Source: JASHPR01 sp963842355
GTDB taxonomy: Bacteria > Actinomycetota > Actinomycetes > Streptosporangiales > Streptosporangiaceae
Assembly (NCBI GenBank): GCA_963842355.1
Contig: CAWJGC010000004.1
Location: 1,054,001-1,118,000, forward strand
Length of the DNA stretch: 64,000 nucleotides
Reading direction: 5' to 3'
Below are positions 26,280 to 35,509 of this stretch, piece after piece. Each line of letters opens with the position of its first letter. The stretch's first letter is position 1. Position numbers and translations under genes: made by a program. The notes beneath the pieces were generated by a model. It ran no database searches and was not told the origin of the DNA. It was given only the letters and a program-made list of their open reading frames with translations.

Positions 26280-26708
26280 GTGCGCCGTGTGGCGAGCAAG
26301 CTGGTGGTGCTGGTACGGACCGACCTGGGCATGGGCCGGGGCAAGCTCGCCGTCCAGGTGGCCCACGCCGCCGTGGTGGCGGCCCTGGCCGCCCTGGGCC
26401 TCCTGGACGGCGAGGACGACCTCGACGATCTGAGCGATCTGAGCGACCTGAACGACCTGAGCGACCCGGGCCGCCCGGACCTGGCCGCGTGGCTGGGGGA
26501 GGGACAGCCGAAGGTGGTGCTGCGGGTGAGCGACGAGGAGGAACTCGGCGCGATCGCGGCCGCGGCCGACACGGCGGGCCTGCCCGTCCACGTCATCCGC
26601 GACGCCGGGCGGACCCAGCTCACCCCGGGCACGCCGACGTGCTGTGCCATCGGCCCCGCGGAGAGCGCGCGGATAGACGCGGTCACCGGCGGCCTGTCCC
26701 TGCTGTGA
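26280..26708 (+). CDS. pth2: Pth2-type peptidyl-tRNA hydrolase with acidic repeat insertion
   Basis: 142 residues. The Pth2 (archaeal/eukaryotic type) signature is LVVLVRTDLGMGRGKLAVQV and the C-terminal catalytic segment is IRDAGRTQLTPGTPTCCAIG. Between the first helix and LAAWLGEGQPKVVLRV lies a roughly 20-residue acidic insertion, LDDLSDLSDLNDLSD, encoded by 9-bp tandem repeats, which is absent from typical ~115-residue Pth2 proteins. It rescues peptidyl-tRNA. A hairpin follows 70 bp downstream. Confidence 0.88.
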   Translation: MRRVASKLVVLVRTDLGMGRGKLAVQVAHAAVVAALAALGLLDGEDDLDDLSDLSDLNDLSDPGRPDLAAWLGEGQPKVVLRVSDEEELGAIAAAADTAGLPVHVIRDAGRTQLTPGTPTCCAIGPAESARIDAVTGGLSLL

Positions 26709-26780
26709 TCCCGGTTTGCGGGCCCGGTTTCGGGCTCTGGCGTCGATTCCGTGACGGGGGCGACGTCCGCTTCATGATCT

Positions 26781-26817
26781 TGGAGACTTGTGTGCAGATA
26801 GCGCACGTAAGTCTCCA
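26781..26817 (+). terminator. Hairpin downstream of pth2
   Basis: TGGAGACTT (26781-26789) pairs with AAGTCTCCA (26809-26817), with an inner GTGC/GCGC extension around AGATA. It directly overlaps one member of the CATGATC-TGG-GA repeat family (26773 onward). Confidence 0.55.
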
Positions 26818-26919
26818 CGAGCATTGAGAGCGGCCGCCTATGCGCCTCTATCGCATGACCCGATCACCAAATCCAAATCCGCGCCAGAGCCCGAGTTCGT
26901 GATCTAGGGCTCAAATGCA
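26818..26919. other. Intergenic spacer without recognisable gene
   Basis: Short spacer between the hairpin and the MITE-like copy B. It includes a lower-GC stretch near 26850-26905; no feature is seen. Confidence 0.4.
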
Positions 26920-27499
26920 TGTATTGGGCTCGTCGCGGAATAACCCGCTGCTGTGCCTCGCGGCGGTCAGCCTGGTGGTAAGCGGGGCTGCGAATCGGGG
27001 CGCGGCCTAGCCTGCGCTGAGCCTGCCCGGGGCCAGCCCGGCGCCTGGCCGGGCGGTGGCCATGATCTATGCCCTGAATTCCGGCATTTCCTACGTTTTG
27101 GGTCCTCCGGTCAGGTGAGCCGGTTCCCGTTCCCGGCGAACCCGGCGATGAATGTGAGTCTGCTGTACACGGGTGTACACCAAAGTCGCATTCACGGGGC
27201 GGGATGCTGGGGCGGCGGCTGGGATGGCGGGGCGGCGGGGGGGGAATGCCGGGGCGGCGGCCGGGATGGCGGGGCGGCGGCCGGGGATGGCGGGGCGGCG
27301 GTGGGAATGCCGGGGCGGCGGGCCTGCGGCCGGGACGAAGACTGCGAAACGGGGGCACATGGTTGGACGGTGGGTGGCTGTCCGGCCTGGCGCCAGCCCC
27401 CGGCCAGCCGCGTTGTCCGCTGACCGGCGCCTGGGTCAGGGAACCGGGCGCCGGATCAGTGATCAAACCGGCATGTTGATCATCTGCGCGCCCAATACA
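26920..27499 (-). repeat. MITE-like dispersed repeat, copy B
   Basis: 580-bp diverged inverted copy of the block at 1599-2111. It begins TGTATTGGGC (26920-26929) and ends with the exact reverse complement GCCCAATACA (27490-27499), a perfect 10-bp terminal inverted repeat. The centre (about 27190-27325) is a GGGGCGGC-type minisatellite longer and different in unit order from copy A, beside the double palindrome TGTACACGGGTGTACAC at 27164-27180. No coding capacity or clear target duplication is seen. Confidence 0.8.
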
Positions 27500-27683
27500 C
27501 GGTTTGGAGTCGTCAGATCGCCAGAACACGTCGCGGCCGGGCCGTCCGCGGACCGCGCGGCCAGGCCGGCCTGCTCCTGCAGTATCCGAAGGGCTCGGAG
27601 AAGCTCGGCCGGGAATGCCGGGGACTAACCTCACGATCGCGTGACCTGGGGCGTCTTCCGGGTGAGACGAGGGGAGAGGGCCG

Positions 27684-28373
27684 ATGAGCACGGACAACGA
27701 GACGAACGATGCGAACGAGGCGGACGAGGCGGACGATGCGAACGAGGCGAACGATGCGAACGAGGCGCAGGCGCGGGCCCTGCTGGCGGCGGCGCTGCCG
27801 GAGGTGACCGACGCGGAGTTGCGGGCGCTGCGCGCCCGGCTGGGCGCGCGGGCGGAAGCCGCCGGGGTGCTGGACGTGGCCTACCGGACGGTGGACACGC
27901 CGGTCGGGTCGCTGCTGCTGGCCGCGACCGGCGCCGGGCTGGTCCGGGTCGCCTACCCGGTCCAGGGTCACGACCAGGTGCTGCAGGCCCTGGCCGCGCA
28001 GGTGAGCCCGCGGATCCTGCACGCCCCGGCCCGGCTGGACGCCGCGGCCCGCCAGATCGATGAATACTTCGCCGGGACGCGCCGGGGGTTCGACCTGCCG
28101 CTGGACTTCCGCCTGGCGCACGGCTTCCGCCAGGTGGTGCTGCGCCACCTGCCAGAGATCGCCTACGGCCGGACCGCGAGCTACGCGGTGGTCGCGGCGG
28201 CGGCGGGCAGCCCGCGGGCGGTGCGGGCGGTGGGCACGGCGTGCGCGACCAACCCCCTGCCGGTGGTGGTGCCCTGCCACCGGGTGATCCGGTCGGACGG
28301 TTCGCTCGGCGGCTACGCCGGGGGGCCGGCAGCCAAGCAGGCCCTGCTGAGCCTGGAACTGGAGGCAGCATGA
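27684..28373 (+). CDS. ogt: Methylated-DNA-protein-cysteine methyltransferase
   Basis: 229 residues. The catalytic PCHRVIRSDGSLGGYAGG and the DNA-binding segment IAYGRTASYAVVAAAAGSPR are intact, and YRTVDTPVGSLLLAAT marks the N-terminal lobe. The first ~30 residues are an acidic repeat built on DANEANDANEA (9/18-bp DNA units), not part of the family fold. The enzyme removes O6-methylguanine and O4-methylthymine lesions by alkyl transfer to its Cys. It is coupled through ATGA (28370-28373) to an Fe(II)/2OG oxygenase. Confidence 0.92.
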   Translation: MSTDNETNDANEADEADDANEANDANEAQARALLAAALPEVTDAELRALRARLGARAEAAGVLDVAYRTVDTPVGSLLLAATGAGLVRVAYPVQGHDQVLQALAAQVSPRILHAPARLDAAARQIDEYFAGTRRGFDLPLDFRLAHGFRQVVLRHLPEIAYGRTASYAVVAAAAGSPRAVRAVGTACATNPLPVVVPCHRVIRSDGSLGGYAGGPAAKQALLSLELEAA

Positions 28374-29227
28374 ACGCCGCGACCAGCGCATCCCGCACGA
28401 CCAGCGCATCCCGCACGACCAGCGCATCCCGCGCGACCAGCGCATCCCGCACGACCAGCGCATCTTGCGCGACCAGCGCGACCAGCGCGACCCGCGCGAC
28501 CCGCGCGGCCAGCACGACCAGCCCGTGGGCGGAACGGGTCGGCCGCGCCGACTGGGACCTGATCACCAGTCAGGTCAACGAACTGGGGTGCGCGCTCACG
28601 CCGCCGCTGATGACCCCGGCCGAGTGCGAGGGCGTCGCCGGGCTCTACGACCGCGACGAGCTGTTCCGTTCGACCATCGACATGGGCCGGTACCGGTTCG
28701 GGGAGGGCGAGTACCGGTACTTCAGCCGGCCGTTCCCGGAGCCGGTCGAGCCGCTGAAGCAGGCGCTCTACCCGCGCCTGCTGCCGATCGCCCGGGACTG
28801 GCACGGCAAGCTCGGCCGCGCCGCGCCGTGGCCGGACACGCTGGACGAGTGGCTGGAGATGTGCCACGCGGCCGGGCAGGTCAGGTCCACGCCGATCCTG
28901 CTGAAGTACGAGCAGAACGGCTGGAACGCGCTGCACCGCGACCTGTACGGCGAGCTGGTTTTCCCGCTGCAGGTCGTGATCAACCTGAGCCGTCCGGGCG
29001 CCGACCACACCGGAGGCGAGTTCCTGCTGCTCGAGCAGCGGCCGAGGGCCCAGTCCCGCGGGACCGCGACGCTCATCCCGCAGGGCCACGGGCTGGTGTT
29101 CACCACCCGCGACCGGCCGGTCCGGTCGCAGCGGGGGTGGTCGGCCGCGCCGGTCCGGCACGGGGTATCGGTGGTACGGTCCGGCCGGCGATTCACCCTG
29201 GGACTGGTGTTCCACGACGCCGCGTGA
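28370..29227 (+). CDS. Fe(II)/2-oxoglutarate-dependent oxygenase, candidate alkylation repair partner
   Basis: 285 residues. After a ~45-residue Ser/Ala/Thr/Arg repeat (18-bp units encoding TSASRT) comes the fold: YFSRPFPEPVEPLKQALYPR, then YEQNGWNALHRDLYGELVFP with the metal-binding HxD (HRD), LSRPGADHTGGEFLLLEQRP, and the distal region VRHGVSVVRSGRRFTLGLVF with the third His and the 2OG-binding Arg. The coupling to ogt suggests oxidative dealkylation of nucleic acids, although it is not a canonical AlkB sequence. Confidence 0.82.
   Translation: MNAATSASRTTSASRTTSASRATSASRTTSASCATSATSATRATRAASTTSPWAERVGRADWDLITSQVNELGCALTPPLMTPAECEGVAGLYDRDELFRSTIDMGRYRFGEGEYRYFSRPFPEPVEPLKQALYPRLLPIARDWHGKLGRAAPWPDTLDEWLEMCHAAGQVRSTPILLKYEQNGWNALHRDLYGELVFPLQVVINLSRPGADHTGGEFLLLEQRPRAQSRGTATLIPQGHGLVFTTRDRPVRSQRGWSAAPVRHGVSVVRSGRRFTLGLVFHDAA
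28375..28520. repeat. 18-bp in-frame minisatellite
   Basis: Units around ACCAGCGCATCCCGCACG, about seven degenerate copies, encode the N-terminal TSASRT repeat of the 2OG oxygenase. Confidence 0.85.
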
Positions 29228-29397
29228 CCGGCAGCTGCAGTTCGGTGACGCCCCGGCTGGCGTTGTCCGGGCAGTAGTCGAGGTACAGCTCCCGGTGGTA
29301 GCCGGCCAGGCGATGGCCGTGGTCTACGATCCAGCCGGCGACGATCCGCAGGCTGTGCTCCCGCCGCGCTGGGGTCCGTTCAAGAAGTTGAAGAGCT
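29196..29397 (-). pseudogene. GyrI-like effector-domain remnant
   Basis: The minus strand reads REHSLRIVAGWIVDHGHRLA, then GYHRELYLDYCPDNASRGVT and ELQLPVT, which is the end of the GyrI/AraC-effector small-molecule-binding domain found in MerR-type regulators. No start codon or upstream domain remains, and the frame runs into the oxygenase gene on the other strand. It is debris of a lost regulator. Confidence 0.55.
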
Positions 29398-29426
29398 AGA
29401 TTCTCTGCGCCATAGAATCAGCGCTT

Positions 29427-30323
29427 ATGGAACTTCATCAGCTCGAGTACTTCGTCGCGGTAGCCGAGGAGGCCAGCTTCACCCGGGCCGCGGCGCGGGT
29501 GCACGTGGCCCAGCCGGGCGTGAGCGCCCAGGTCCGCCGCCTGGAGGCCGAGCTCGGCCAGCAGCTACTCGACCGCTCGGGCCGGTCGGTCCGGCTCACC
29601 GAGGTGGGGGCGGCCGTCCTGCCCTACGCCCGGGCCGCCCTGCACGCGGTCACCAACGCCCGCCTGGCCGTCGACCAGCTCACCGGCCTGGTGCGAGGGC
29701 AGGTGACGGTCGGGATGGTCAGCGGGTGCTCGGTTCAGGTCCTGCCCGACCTGCTGGCCGACTTCCACGGACGCTATCCGGGGGTGAGCATCACCCTGAC
29801 CGAGGACGCCTCGGACCGGCTGATCGAGTTGCTCCGCGACGGCCGTCTCGATCTCGCGCTGATCGGGTCGGCGGGCGGCGGGACCCCGGGCCTCGAGACC
29901 GCGGTCGTCGCCGACGAGGCGCTGGTCGCGGCGGTGGGCGCGGACGACCCGCGGGCGGCGAGCGACTCCGTCGCCGTGGCCGGCCTGCGCGACCAGCCGC
30001 TGGTCAGCCTGCCGCGCGGCACCGGTGTGCGCGGAGCGCTGGATGCCGCGTGCGCGGACGCGGGCTTCACCCCCCGGATCGTGCTCGAGGCCAGCGCCCT
30101 GCCCATGGTCGCCCGCCTCGCCGCCATGGGCCTCGGCATGGCCATCCTGCCGGCCTCGACCCCTCGCTCGCTCGACCTGAAGCTGCACGTGCTGCCGATC
30201 CGCCGTCCGCAGATACGGTCCCGGCTCGAACTCGCCTGGAACCCGGTCACGGCATCCAGCCCGGCGGCTCAGGTGCTCGTCGGCCACGCCCGTGCGTTCA
30301 TCGGCCACGGCGGCCGATCCTGA
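29427..30323 (+). CDS. LysR-family transcriptional regulator
   Basis: 298 residues. The N-terminal winged helix is canonical: MELHQLEYFVAVAEEASFTR, then VAQPGVSAQVRRLEAELGQQ. The effector domain has GQVTVGMVSGCSVQVLPDLL and LGMAILPASTPRSLDL. The family usually acts on a divergent target, but the upstream neighbour here is only the regulator remnant; the class II aldolase gene is convergent downstream. Its inducer and target are unknown. Confidence 0.9.
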   Translation: MELHQLEYFVAVAEEASFTRAAARVHVAQPGVSAQVRRLEAELGQQLLDRSGRSVRLTEVGAAVLPYARAALHAVTNARLAVDQLTGLVRGQVTVGMVSGCSVQVLPDLLADFHGRYPGVSITLTEDASDRLIELLRDGRLDLALIGSAGGGTPGLETAVVADEALVAAVGADDPRAASDSVAVAGLRDQPLVSLPRGTGVRGALDAACADAGFTPRIVLEASALPMVARLAAMGLGMAILPASTPRSLDLKLHVLPIRRPQIRSRLELAWNPVTASSPAAQVLVGHARAFIGHGGRS

Positions 30324-30339
30324 CCGGCTTCCCTGGCCG

Positions 30340-30400
30340 GACCAAGCCACCAAGCACCAAGCCACCAAGCCACCAAGCCACCAAGCCACCAGCGGACCGC
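30340..30400. repeat. Short tandem repeat (CCACCAAG type)
   Basis: About seven copies of an 8-9-bp unit CACCAAGC/CCACCAAG follow the LysR gene. A lone match, CACCAAGCCACC, recurs near 30480. It is non-coding in the real gene set; a CATGATCATGG motif lies at 30449. Confidence 0.75.
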
Positions 30401-30517
30401 GGCGCGGACCCGGTGGACGAGGGAGCCCAGCCCGATGCTGCCACATTCCATGATCATGGTTGATTGGTGACGACAGTCGTCACCAAGCCACCATCACGAT
30501 CACGGAACTGAGCCGCA

Positions 30518-31186
30518 CTAGGCGTGCACCGTTCCGCGGCTGTCGAAGGTCATCGCCCGTTGCAAGGCCGCGGCCCGGAGGTCGGCCGGGATCTCGACCG
30601 GGCCGCCCAGTCCGCCGGCGTTGATGCCCGCCTGGGCGGCTTCCTCGACCACCGAGCCGACCAGGATGGCCAGCTCGGGGGTGCGGTGGAACACCAGCAC
30701 GCCGTGGTTGGCCAGCAGCACCGCGGGAACTCCCGGGATGACACTAGCCCGGATGCCGGCCACCGCCTGGTCGGACCCGCGCGGCCCGTAGCCGGTCACC
30801 GGAACCCCGGCGGCCAGGCCGAACATCGCCAGGGCTTCCACCCAGCACCCGATGGGACGGTGAGCCACCGCGTAGGCGGTGGCGTACGGCGAGTGGGTGT
30901 GCAGGACGCAGCCGACATCGGGGTGATCGGCGTACATGGCCGTGTGCATGGCGACCACGGCGCCCTGGATGGGCGGCAGGTCGCCCTCCAGCAGGGTGCC
31001 ATCGAGCCCGACCCGCACGACCGCTGAGGCGGGGTGGTTGCGCAGCGACGGGCCCGCCGTGAAGTACATCTCCTCGGCCCCCGGGACGCGAACGCTCACG
31101 TTGCCGTGCCCGTTCGCCGAGATCGCACCGCTGGCGACCACCCGCTGGGCGATGTCTGCTACCTGCCCGGCCAAATCCGCGTCCAT
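30518..31186 (-). CDS. Class II aldolase/adducin-family protein
   Basis: 222 residues. The Zn site is HTHSPYATAYAVAHRP (two His) plus the third His in LLANHGVLVF; GNVSVRVPGAEEMYFTAGPS marks the phosphate/substrate loop. The family includes fuculose- and ribulose-phosphate aldolases and epimerases; the exact substrate is not evident. It is monocistronic by position, with a 470-bp upstream gap. Confidence 0.88.
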   Translation of the reverse strand: MDADLAGQVADIAQRVVASGAISANGHGNVSVRVPGAEEMYFTAGPSLRNHPASAVVRVGLDGTLLEGDLPPIQGAVVAMHTAMYADHPDVGCVLHTHSPYATAYAVAHRPIGCWVEALAMFGLAAGVPVTGYGPRGSDQAVAGIRASVIPGVPAVLLANHGVLVFHRTPELAILVGSVVEEAAQAGINAGGLGGPVEIPADLRAAALQRAMTFDSRGTVHA

Positions 31187-31657
31187 AACGACCCCCCCTT
31201 ACCGGCGCTGCGGCCGGCTGACTCACCTGCGCCCGCCCATCGCGGGCGCAGCTATGCGCTGAGGTCAAGGTAGCGCGACCCCGCCGAGCCTGACCGAGTC
31301 CCCTCCGGATCCCGCAGGCTGCGACCGGATCGGGCCGGGCTCTGGCCGCGGACGCTGTCTCGTCGTACTGTCTCCGGTAAAGGCCGGACGATGCCGTCTC
31401 ACGGAGATCCCGCGGGCGCGGTACGGGCGGCCGGAAACGCGCCATATGGCACTAGCGCGGAGATCATAATGGTCGGCAACCAGGCGCTGGCTGACGGGAG
31501 ATCCCGTCGGCGGCAGGGCTGGCGTGGCTCGCGTGGCTCGCGTGGCTCGCGCGCGCTCACGGCTCTCGCCGCCGTCAGGACTATTTGCTTAGTGCAAACT
31601 AAGTCATATACTGGGTATGTTCTAACTAGCGGAGTACGCAACCGCAAGGACGAGCGC
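31187..31657. promoter_or_regulatory. Divergent intergenic region with operator-like palindrome
   Basis: The region between the aldolase and the USP gene carries a GTGGCTCGC tandem triplet (31526-31552) and an AT-rich block. In that block CTTAGT-gcaa-ACTAAG (31588-31603) is a perfect inverted repeat, overlapping TTTGC...GCAAA. It lies 55 bp before the USP start and is a likely operator/promoter. No gene is supported in the longer open frame from 31391. Confidence 0.5.
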
Positions 31658-32263
31658 ATGGAGCAGGCAGGGTCGCAACCGCGACCGGACCAGCCCGACC
31701 GGGCCGACCGCCCCGGACGGCCGCCCGGCCCGGGTGCCAAGCACCTGCCCGGCCAGCGGGAGCCGGTCCGGCCGCCCGCATCCGAGGACCACCCGAGGCC
31801 CGAGGACCACCCGAGCCGCGCGCCCGGCGCGCGCGAGCCGGCGCGTCCCGCGCACCCGGTCGTGATCGGCTATGACGGGTCACCGTCGAGCCGCAACGCG
31901 CTGGCCTACGCGGCCGGGCTGGCCCGGCGGATCGCCCGGCCGCTGCTCATCGTCTACGTGGTCCCGTTCGGCGTCTACTGCGAGCCGATGACCGGGCAGG
32001 TGATCTGCGCGTCGCGGGACGGCGGAGAACTGGAGTCGTGGCTGCTGGCCGAGTTCGACCAGGTCTGCGACCGGGAGGGGCTGGAGGTCAGCGTGATCGC
32101 CCGGCGCGGCAACGCGGCCAAGGAACTCGCCGCCACGGTCTGCTCGAGCAACGCCGACGCGCTGGTCGTCGGCGCCCCGGGCCGCCGCCTGCATCACCTG
32201 GCCGGCTCGATACCCAGCTGGCTGACGCGGCATGCCCGCTGCCCCGTCATAGTCGTGCCATAA
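31658..32263 (+). CDS. Universal stress protein
   Basis: 201 residues. The start MEQAGSQPRPDQPDRADRP at 31658 has AAGGACGAG upstream. A ~65-residue Pro-rich leader precedes one Usp domain: VVIGYDGSPSSRNALAYAAG and VVGAPGRRLHHLAGSIPSWL, ending HARCPVIVVP. The ATP-binding G-2x-G-9x-G(S/T) pattern is recognisable as GAPGR...GSI. The role would be in stress adaptation. Confidence 0.85.
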   Translation: MEQAGSQPRPDQPDRADRPGRPPGPGAKHLPGQREPVRPPASEDHPRPEDHPSRAPGAREPARPAHPVVIGYDGSPSSRNALAYAAGLARRIARPLLIVYVVPFGVYCEPMTGQVICASRDGGELESWLLAEFDQVCDREGLEVSVIARRGNAAKELAATVCSSNADALVVGAPGRRLHHLAGSIPSWLTRHARCPVIVVP

Positions 32264-32311
32264 CGCGATTCGCGGCGGGCAATCGTCGGACTGGAGCGAT
32301 AGCTTTCAGAC

Positions 32312-34393
32312 GTGCCCGTCACGACCAGAAAGCTCCCCGATGTGGCTGCCCTGCTCGCCGCCGCGGTCGGCGGGATCGGGGGAGCCGAGCGACCGGGGCA
32401 GGTCACGATGGCCCTGGCGGTGGGCCGCGCCATCGACACCGGCGAGCATCTCGCCGTCCAGGCCGGAACGGGCACCGGAAAGTCACTGGCGTACCTGGTC
32501 CCGGCGGCGCGGCATGCGGCGGCGCAGGACGCCACGGTGGTCGTGTCGACCGCGACGATCGCCCTGCAGCGCCAGCTCATCGACCGTGACCTGCCGCGCC
32601 TGGTGACGGCGCTCGAACCGCTGCTCGGCCGGGCGCCGACGTTCGCGATCCTCAAGGGCCGCCGCAACTACCTGTGCAAGAACCGGCTGGGGAGCGGCGC
32701 CGCGGACGAGCCTCAGGACGCGCTGTTCGACGCGCGCGGGATCACGGAGACCGGGCGGCAGGTGCAGCGGCTGCGGGAGTGGGCGGACACGACCGAGAGC
32801 GGCGACCGTGACGAGCTGGTGCCGGGAGTGGACGAGCGGGCGTGGCGGCAGGTCGCGGTCACCGCGAGAGAGTGCATCGGCGCCCAGCGCTGCCCGTTCG
32901 GCTCGCGATGCTTTGCCGAACGGGCCCGTGAGATCGCGGGCCGGGCCGACATCGTCGTCACCAACCACGCGCTGCTCGCCATCGACGCGCTGGAGAACGG
33001 CCAGATCCTGCCCGAGCACGACGTCGTGATCATCGACGAGGCGCACGACCTGGTCGACCGGGTGACCTCGGTGGCCACGGCCGAGCTTTCCGTTCCGGCC
33101 GTGGACGCGGCCGCCCGCCGCTGCGGGCACCAGGTCAGCGAGGACGCCGCGGGCCGGCTCAAGGAGGCCGGACGGGGGCTCGAGCAGATCCTCGCCGACG
33201 CCCCGGCCGGGCGCATCGACGTGCTGACCGAGCACCTGGCCACCGCGCTGGCCGCGGTGCGCGACGCGGCCGGATCATGCGCCACCGAGATACGCACCAG
33301 CGAGGAAGACCTGGAGCAGCTGGCGGCGCGGCGGGCGGCCCTGGCCGCGCTCGACGAGCTGCGCAGCGCCGCCGACCGGATCCTGGCCGGGTTCGGCCCC
33401 GATATCGCGGCCCGTCCCGACGTGGTCTGGCTCGACGCGCCTGCCGACCGGGAGGCCCGTGACGCGCGATACGGCCCGGAGGCGCGTCACCCGCCGACGC
33501 TGCGGGCCGCGCCGCTCGAGGTGTCCGCGCTGCTGGCCGAGCGGCTGTTCGGCCTGCGGACGGTGGCGCTGACCTCGGCCACCCTGTCGGTCGGCGGCTC
33601 GTTCGAGCCGCTGGCCCGGCAGTGGGGCCTGCCCGCGGCGGGCGCGCCCGGGATCGCGGCGGCCCTGGACGCCGCGCGCGCTGAAACGGCCGGGGACGAA
33701 GACCGGGACCTCGCCGAGCCGCGGCCGCTCACCTGGTCCGGGATCGACGTCGGCTCCCCGTTCGACCACCCGCGCAGCGGGATCCTGTACGTGGCCCGGC
33801 ATCTGCCGCCGCCCGGCCGGGACGGGCTGCCGGAGCCCTACCTCGAGGAGTTGCGCGAGCTCATCACCGCGGCCGGGGGCCGCACACTCGGGCTCTTCTC
33901 CTCCATGCGCGCCGCCCGGCAGGCCGCCGCGGCGCTGCGCGACCGGATCGACGGCCCGCTGCTCTGCCAGGGCGAGGACCCGACCTCCCAGCTGATCAGC
34001 CGGTTCGCCGAGGACGAGGCCACCTGCCTGTTCGGCACGCTGTCCCTGTGGCAGGGCGTCGACGTGCCCGGCCGGTCGCTGCAGCTGGTGGTCATCGACC
34101 GGATCCCGTTCCCCCGGCCCGATGACCCGCTGGCCTCGGCCCGGCAACGGGCGGTCGCGGCCCGCGGCGGCAACGGGTTCATGACCGTGGCCGCCGCCCA
34201 GGCCGCGCTGCTGCTCGCGCAGGGCACCGGCCGCCTGCTGCGCACGACGGCCGACCGGGGCGTGGTCGCGATTCTCGATCCCCGGCTGCTGACCGCGCGG
34301 TACGGCGGGTTCCTGCGCGCGTCGCTGCCGCCGTTCTGGACCACCACGAACCCCGAGGTGGTCCGCGCCGCCCTGCGCCGCCTCTCCGGCTAA
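32312..34393 (+). CDS. DinG/XPD-family ATP-dependent DNA helicase
   Basis: 693 residues. Walker A is AVQAGTGTGKSLAYLVPAAR, the DEAH box is VVIIDEAHDLVDRV, and the C-terminal helicase motifs include LFSSMRAARQAAAALRD, GTLSLWQGVDVPG and QGTGRLLRTTADRG. Between motifs Ia and II lie four cysteines (YLCKN, CIGAQRCPFGSRCF), as expected for a 4Fe-4S cluster in this 5'-3' helicase family. It probably acts in repair or R-loop removal. GTG start. Confidence 0.9.
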   Translation: MPVTTRKLPDVAALLAAAVGGIGGAERPGQVTMALAVGRAIDTGEHLAVQAGTGTGKSLAYLVPAARHAAAQDATVVVSTATIALQRQLIDRDLPRLVTALEPLLGRAPTFAILKGRRNYLCKNRLGSGAADEPQDALFDARGITETGRQVQRLREWADTTESGDRDELVPGVDERAWRQVAVTARECIGAQRCPFGSRCFAERAREIAGRADIVVTNHALLAIDALENGQILPEHDVVIIDEAHDLVDRVTSVATAELSVPAVDAAARRCGHQVSEDAAGRLKEAGRGLEQILADAPAGRIDVLTEHLATALAAVRDAAGSCATEIRTSEEDLEQLAARRAALAALDELRSAADRILAGFGPDIAARPDVVWLDAPADREARDARYGPEARHPPTLRAAPLEVSALLAERLFGLRTVALTSATLSVGGSFEPLARQWGLPAAGAPGIAAALDAARAETAGDEDRDLAEPRPLTWSGIDVGSPFDHPRSGILYVARHLPPPGRDGLPEPYLEELRELITAAGGRTLGLFSSMRAARQAAAALRDRIDGPLLCQGEDPTSQLISRFAEDEATCLFGTLSLWQGVDVPGRSLQLVVIDRIPFPRPDDPLASARQRAVAARGGNGFMTVAAAQAALLLAQGTGRLLRTTADRGVVAILDPRLLTARYGGFLRASLPPFWTTTNPEVVRAALRRLSG

Positions 34394-34516
34394 TCACCGG
34401 GCCGTCACGCCATCCGCGAAAACCCAGGGGCACGTGCCTGAACGTGGCCCGGCGGGGCGGGTGCCGTCGAGCTTGAAGATCATCAATGAGCGGCTAGGAC
34501 TGCCGGCCTGACCGGG

Positions 34517-35509
34517 CTAGAGAACGTCGTGGCCCGGGTGCGGCTCGGCCGGGATCGAGCCGAGCAGGCCGGCCTGGTAGTCCTCGAACGCCTGGACCAG
34601 TTCGTCCCTGGTGTTCATCACGAACGGCCCGTAGGCCGCGACCGGCTCCCTGATCGGCTGGCCGCCGAGCACCAGGATGTCCAGCCCCGGGTTGCTCCCG
34701 TCGGCCCTGGGTCCGTCGCCGCGGCCGGACGCCGCGACGGTGATCACGTCACCCGGGCCGAACACCGCCAGCTGGCCGGTGCGCACCGGGCGCCGGTCGG
34801 TGCCCACCGTGCCCGACCCGGCCAGAACGTAGCCGAGCGCGTTGAAGTCGGCCCGCCACGGCAGCCGCAGCTGGGCCCCCGGCTCGAGGGTGGCGTGCAG
34901 CAGCGAGATCGGCGTGTGGGTCACGCCCGGGCCGGGATGGCCGTCCACCTCGCCCGCGATCACCCGGACCAGCGCGCCGCCGTCCGGCGAGCTGAGCAGC
35001 GCGACCTGACCGGCCCGGATGTCCTGGTAGCGGGGGCCGACCATCTTGAGGCGGGCGGGGAGGTTGACCCAGAGCTGGAAGCCGTGGAACAGGCCGCCGC
35101 TGGCCACCAGGTCCTCCGGCGGCTCCTCGATGTGCAGGATGCCGCCGCCGGCGGTCATCCACTGGGTGTCGCCGTTGGTGATGAGCCCCCCGCCGCCGTT
35201 GGAGTCCTGGTGCCGGAACGTTCCGTCGATCATGTAGGTCACGGTCTCGAAGCCGCGGTGCGGGTGCCAGGCGGTGCCCTTCGGCTCGCCCGGCGCGTAG
35301 TTGACCTCGCCCATCTGGTCCATGTGGATGAACGGGTCGAGCGCGCGCAGGTCGACTCCGGCGAACGCCCGGCGGACCGGGAACCCCTCGCCCTCGTAGG
35401 CCGAGGGCGCGGTCGTGACCGCGAGAACCGGACGGTCCTGCGCGACCGCCGGGTCGGGCTCGGAGATCCTGGGCAGCAGCAGGATGTCCTCGACGGTGAT
35501 CGCTGGCAT
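34517..35509 (-). CDS. Pirin family protein
   Basis: 330 residues, a double cupin. Metal ligands are in GTAWHPHRGFETVTYMIDG (HxH) and GGGILHIEEPPED (His, Glu). The N-terminal DPFIHMDQMGEVNY matches the pirin signature with a substituted first His region. The C-terminal cupin has VLAGSGTVGTDRRPVRTGQL. Pirins act as quercetinases or redox-responsive cofactors; the role here is unknown. Confidence 0.9.
   Translation of the reverse strand: MPAITVEDILLLPRISEPDPAVAQDRPVLAVTTAPSAYEGEGFPVRRAFAGVDLRALDPFIHMDQMGEVNYAPGEPKGTAWHPHRGFETVTYMIDGTFRHQDSNGGGGLITNGDTQWMTAGGGILHIEEPPEDLVASGGLFHGFQLWVNLPARLKMVGPRYQDIRAGQVALLSSPDGGALVRVIAGEVDGHPGPGVTHTPISLLHATLEPGAQLRLPWRADFNALGYVLAGSGTVGTDRRPVRTGQLAVFGPGDVITVAASGRGDGPRADGSNPGLDILVLGGQPIREPVAAYGPFVMNTRDELVQAFEDYQAGLLGSIPAEPHPGHDVL

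Noticed and set aside
31391..31657. Upstream N-terminal extension of the universal stress protein
   Set aside because: The extra residues span an AT-rich promoter-like block with a palindrome, and a good ribosome-binding site precedes the start at 31658.
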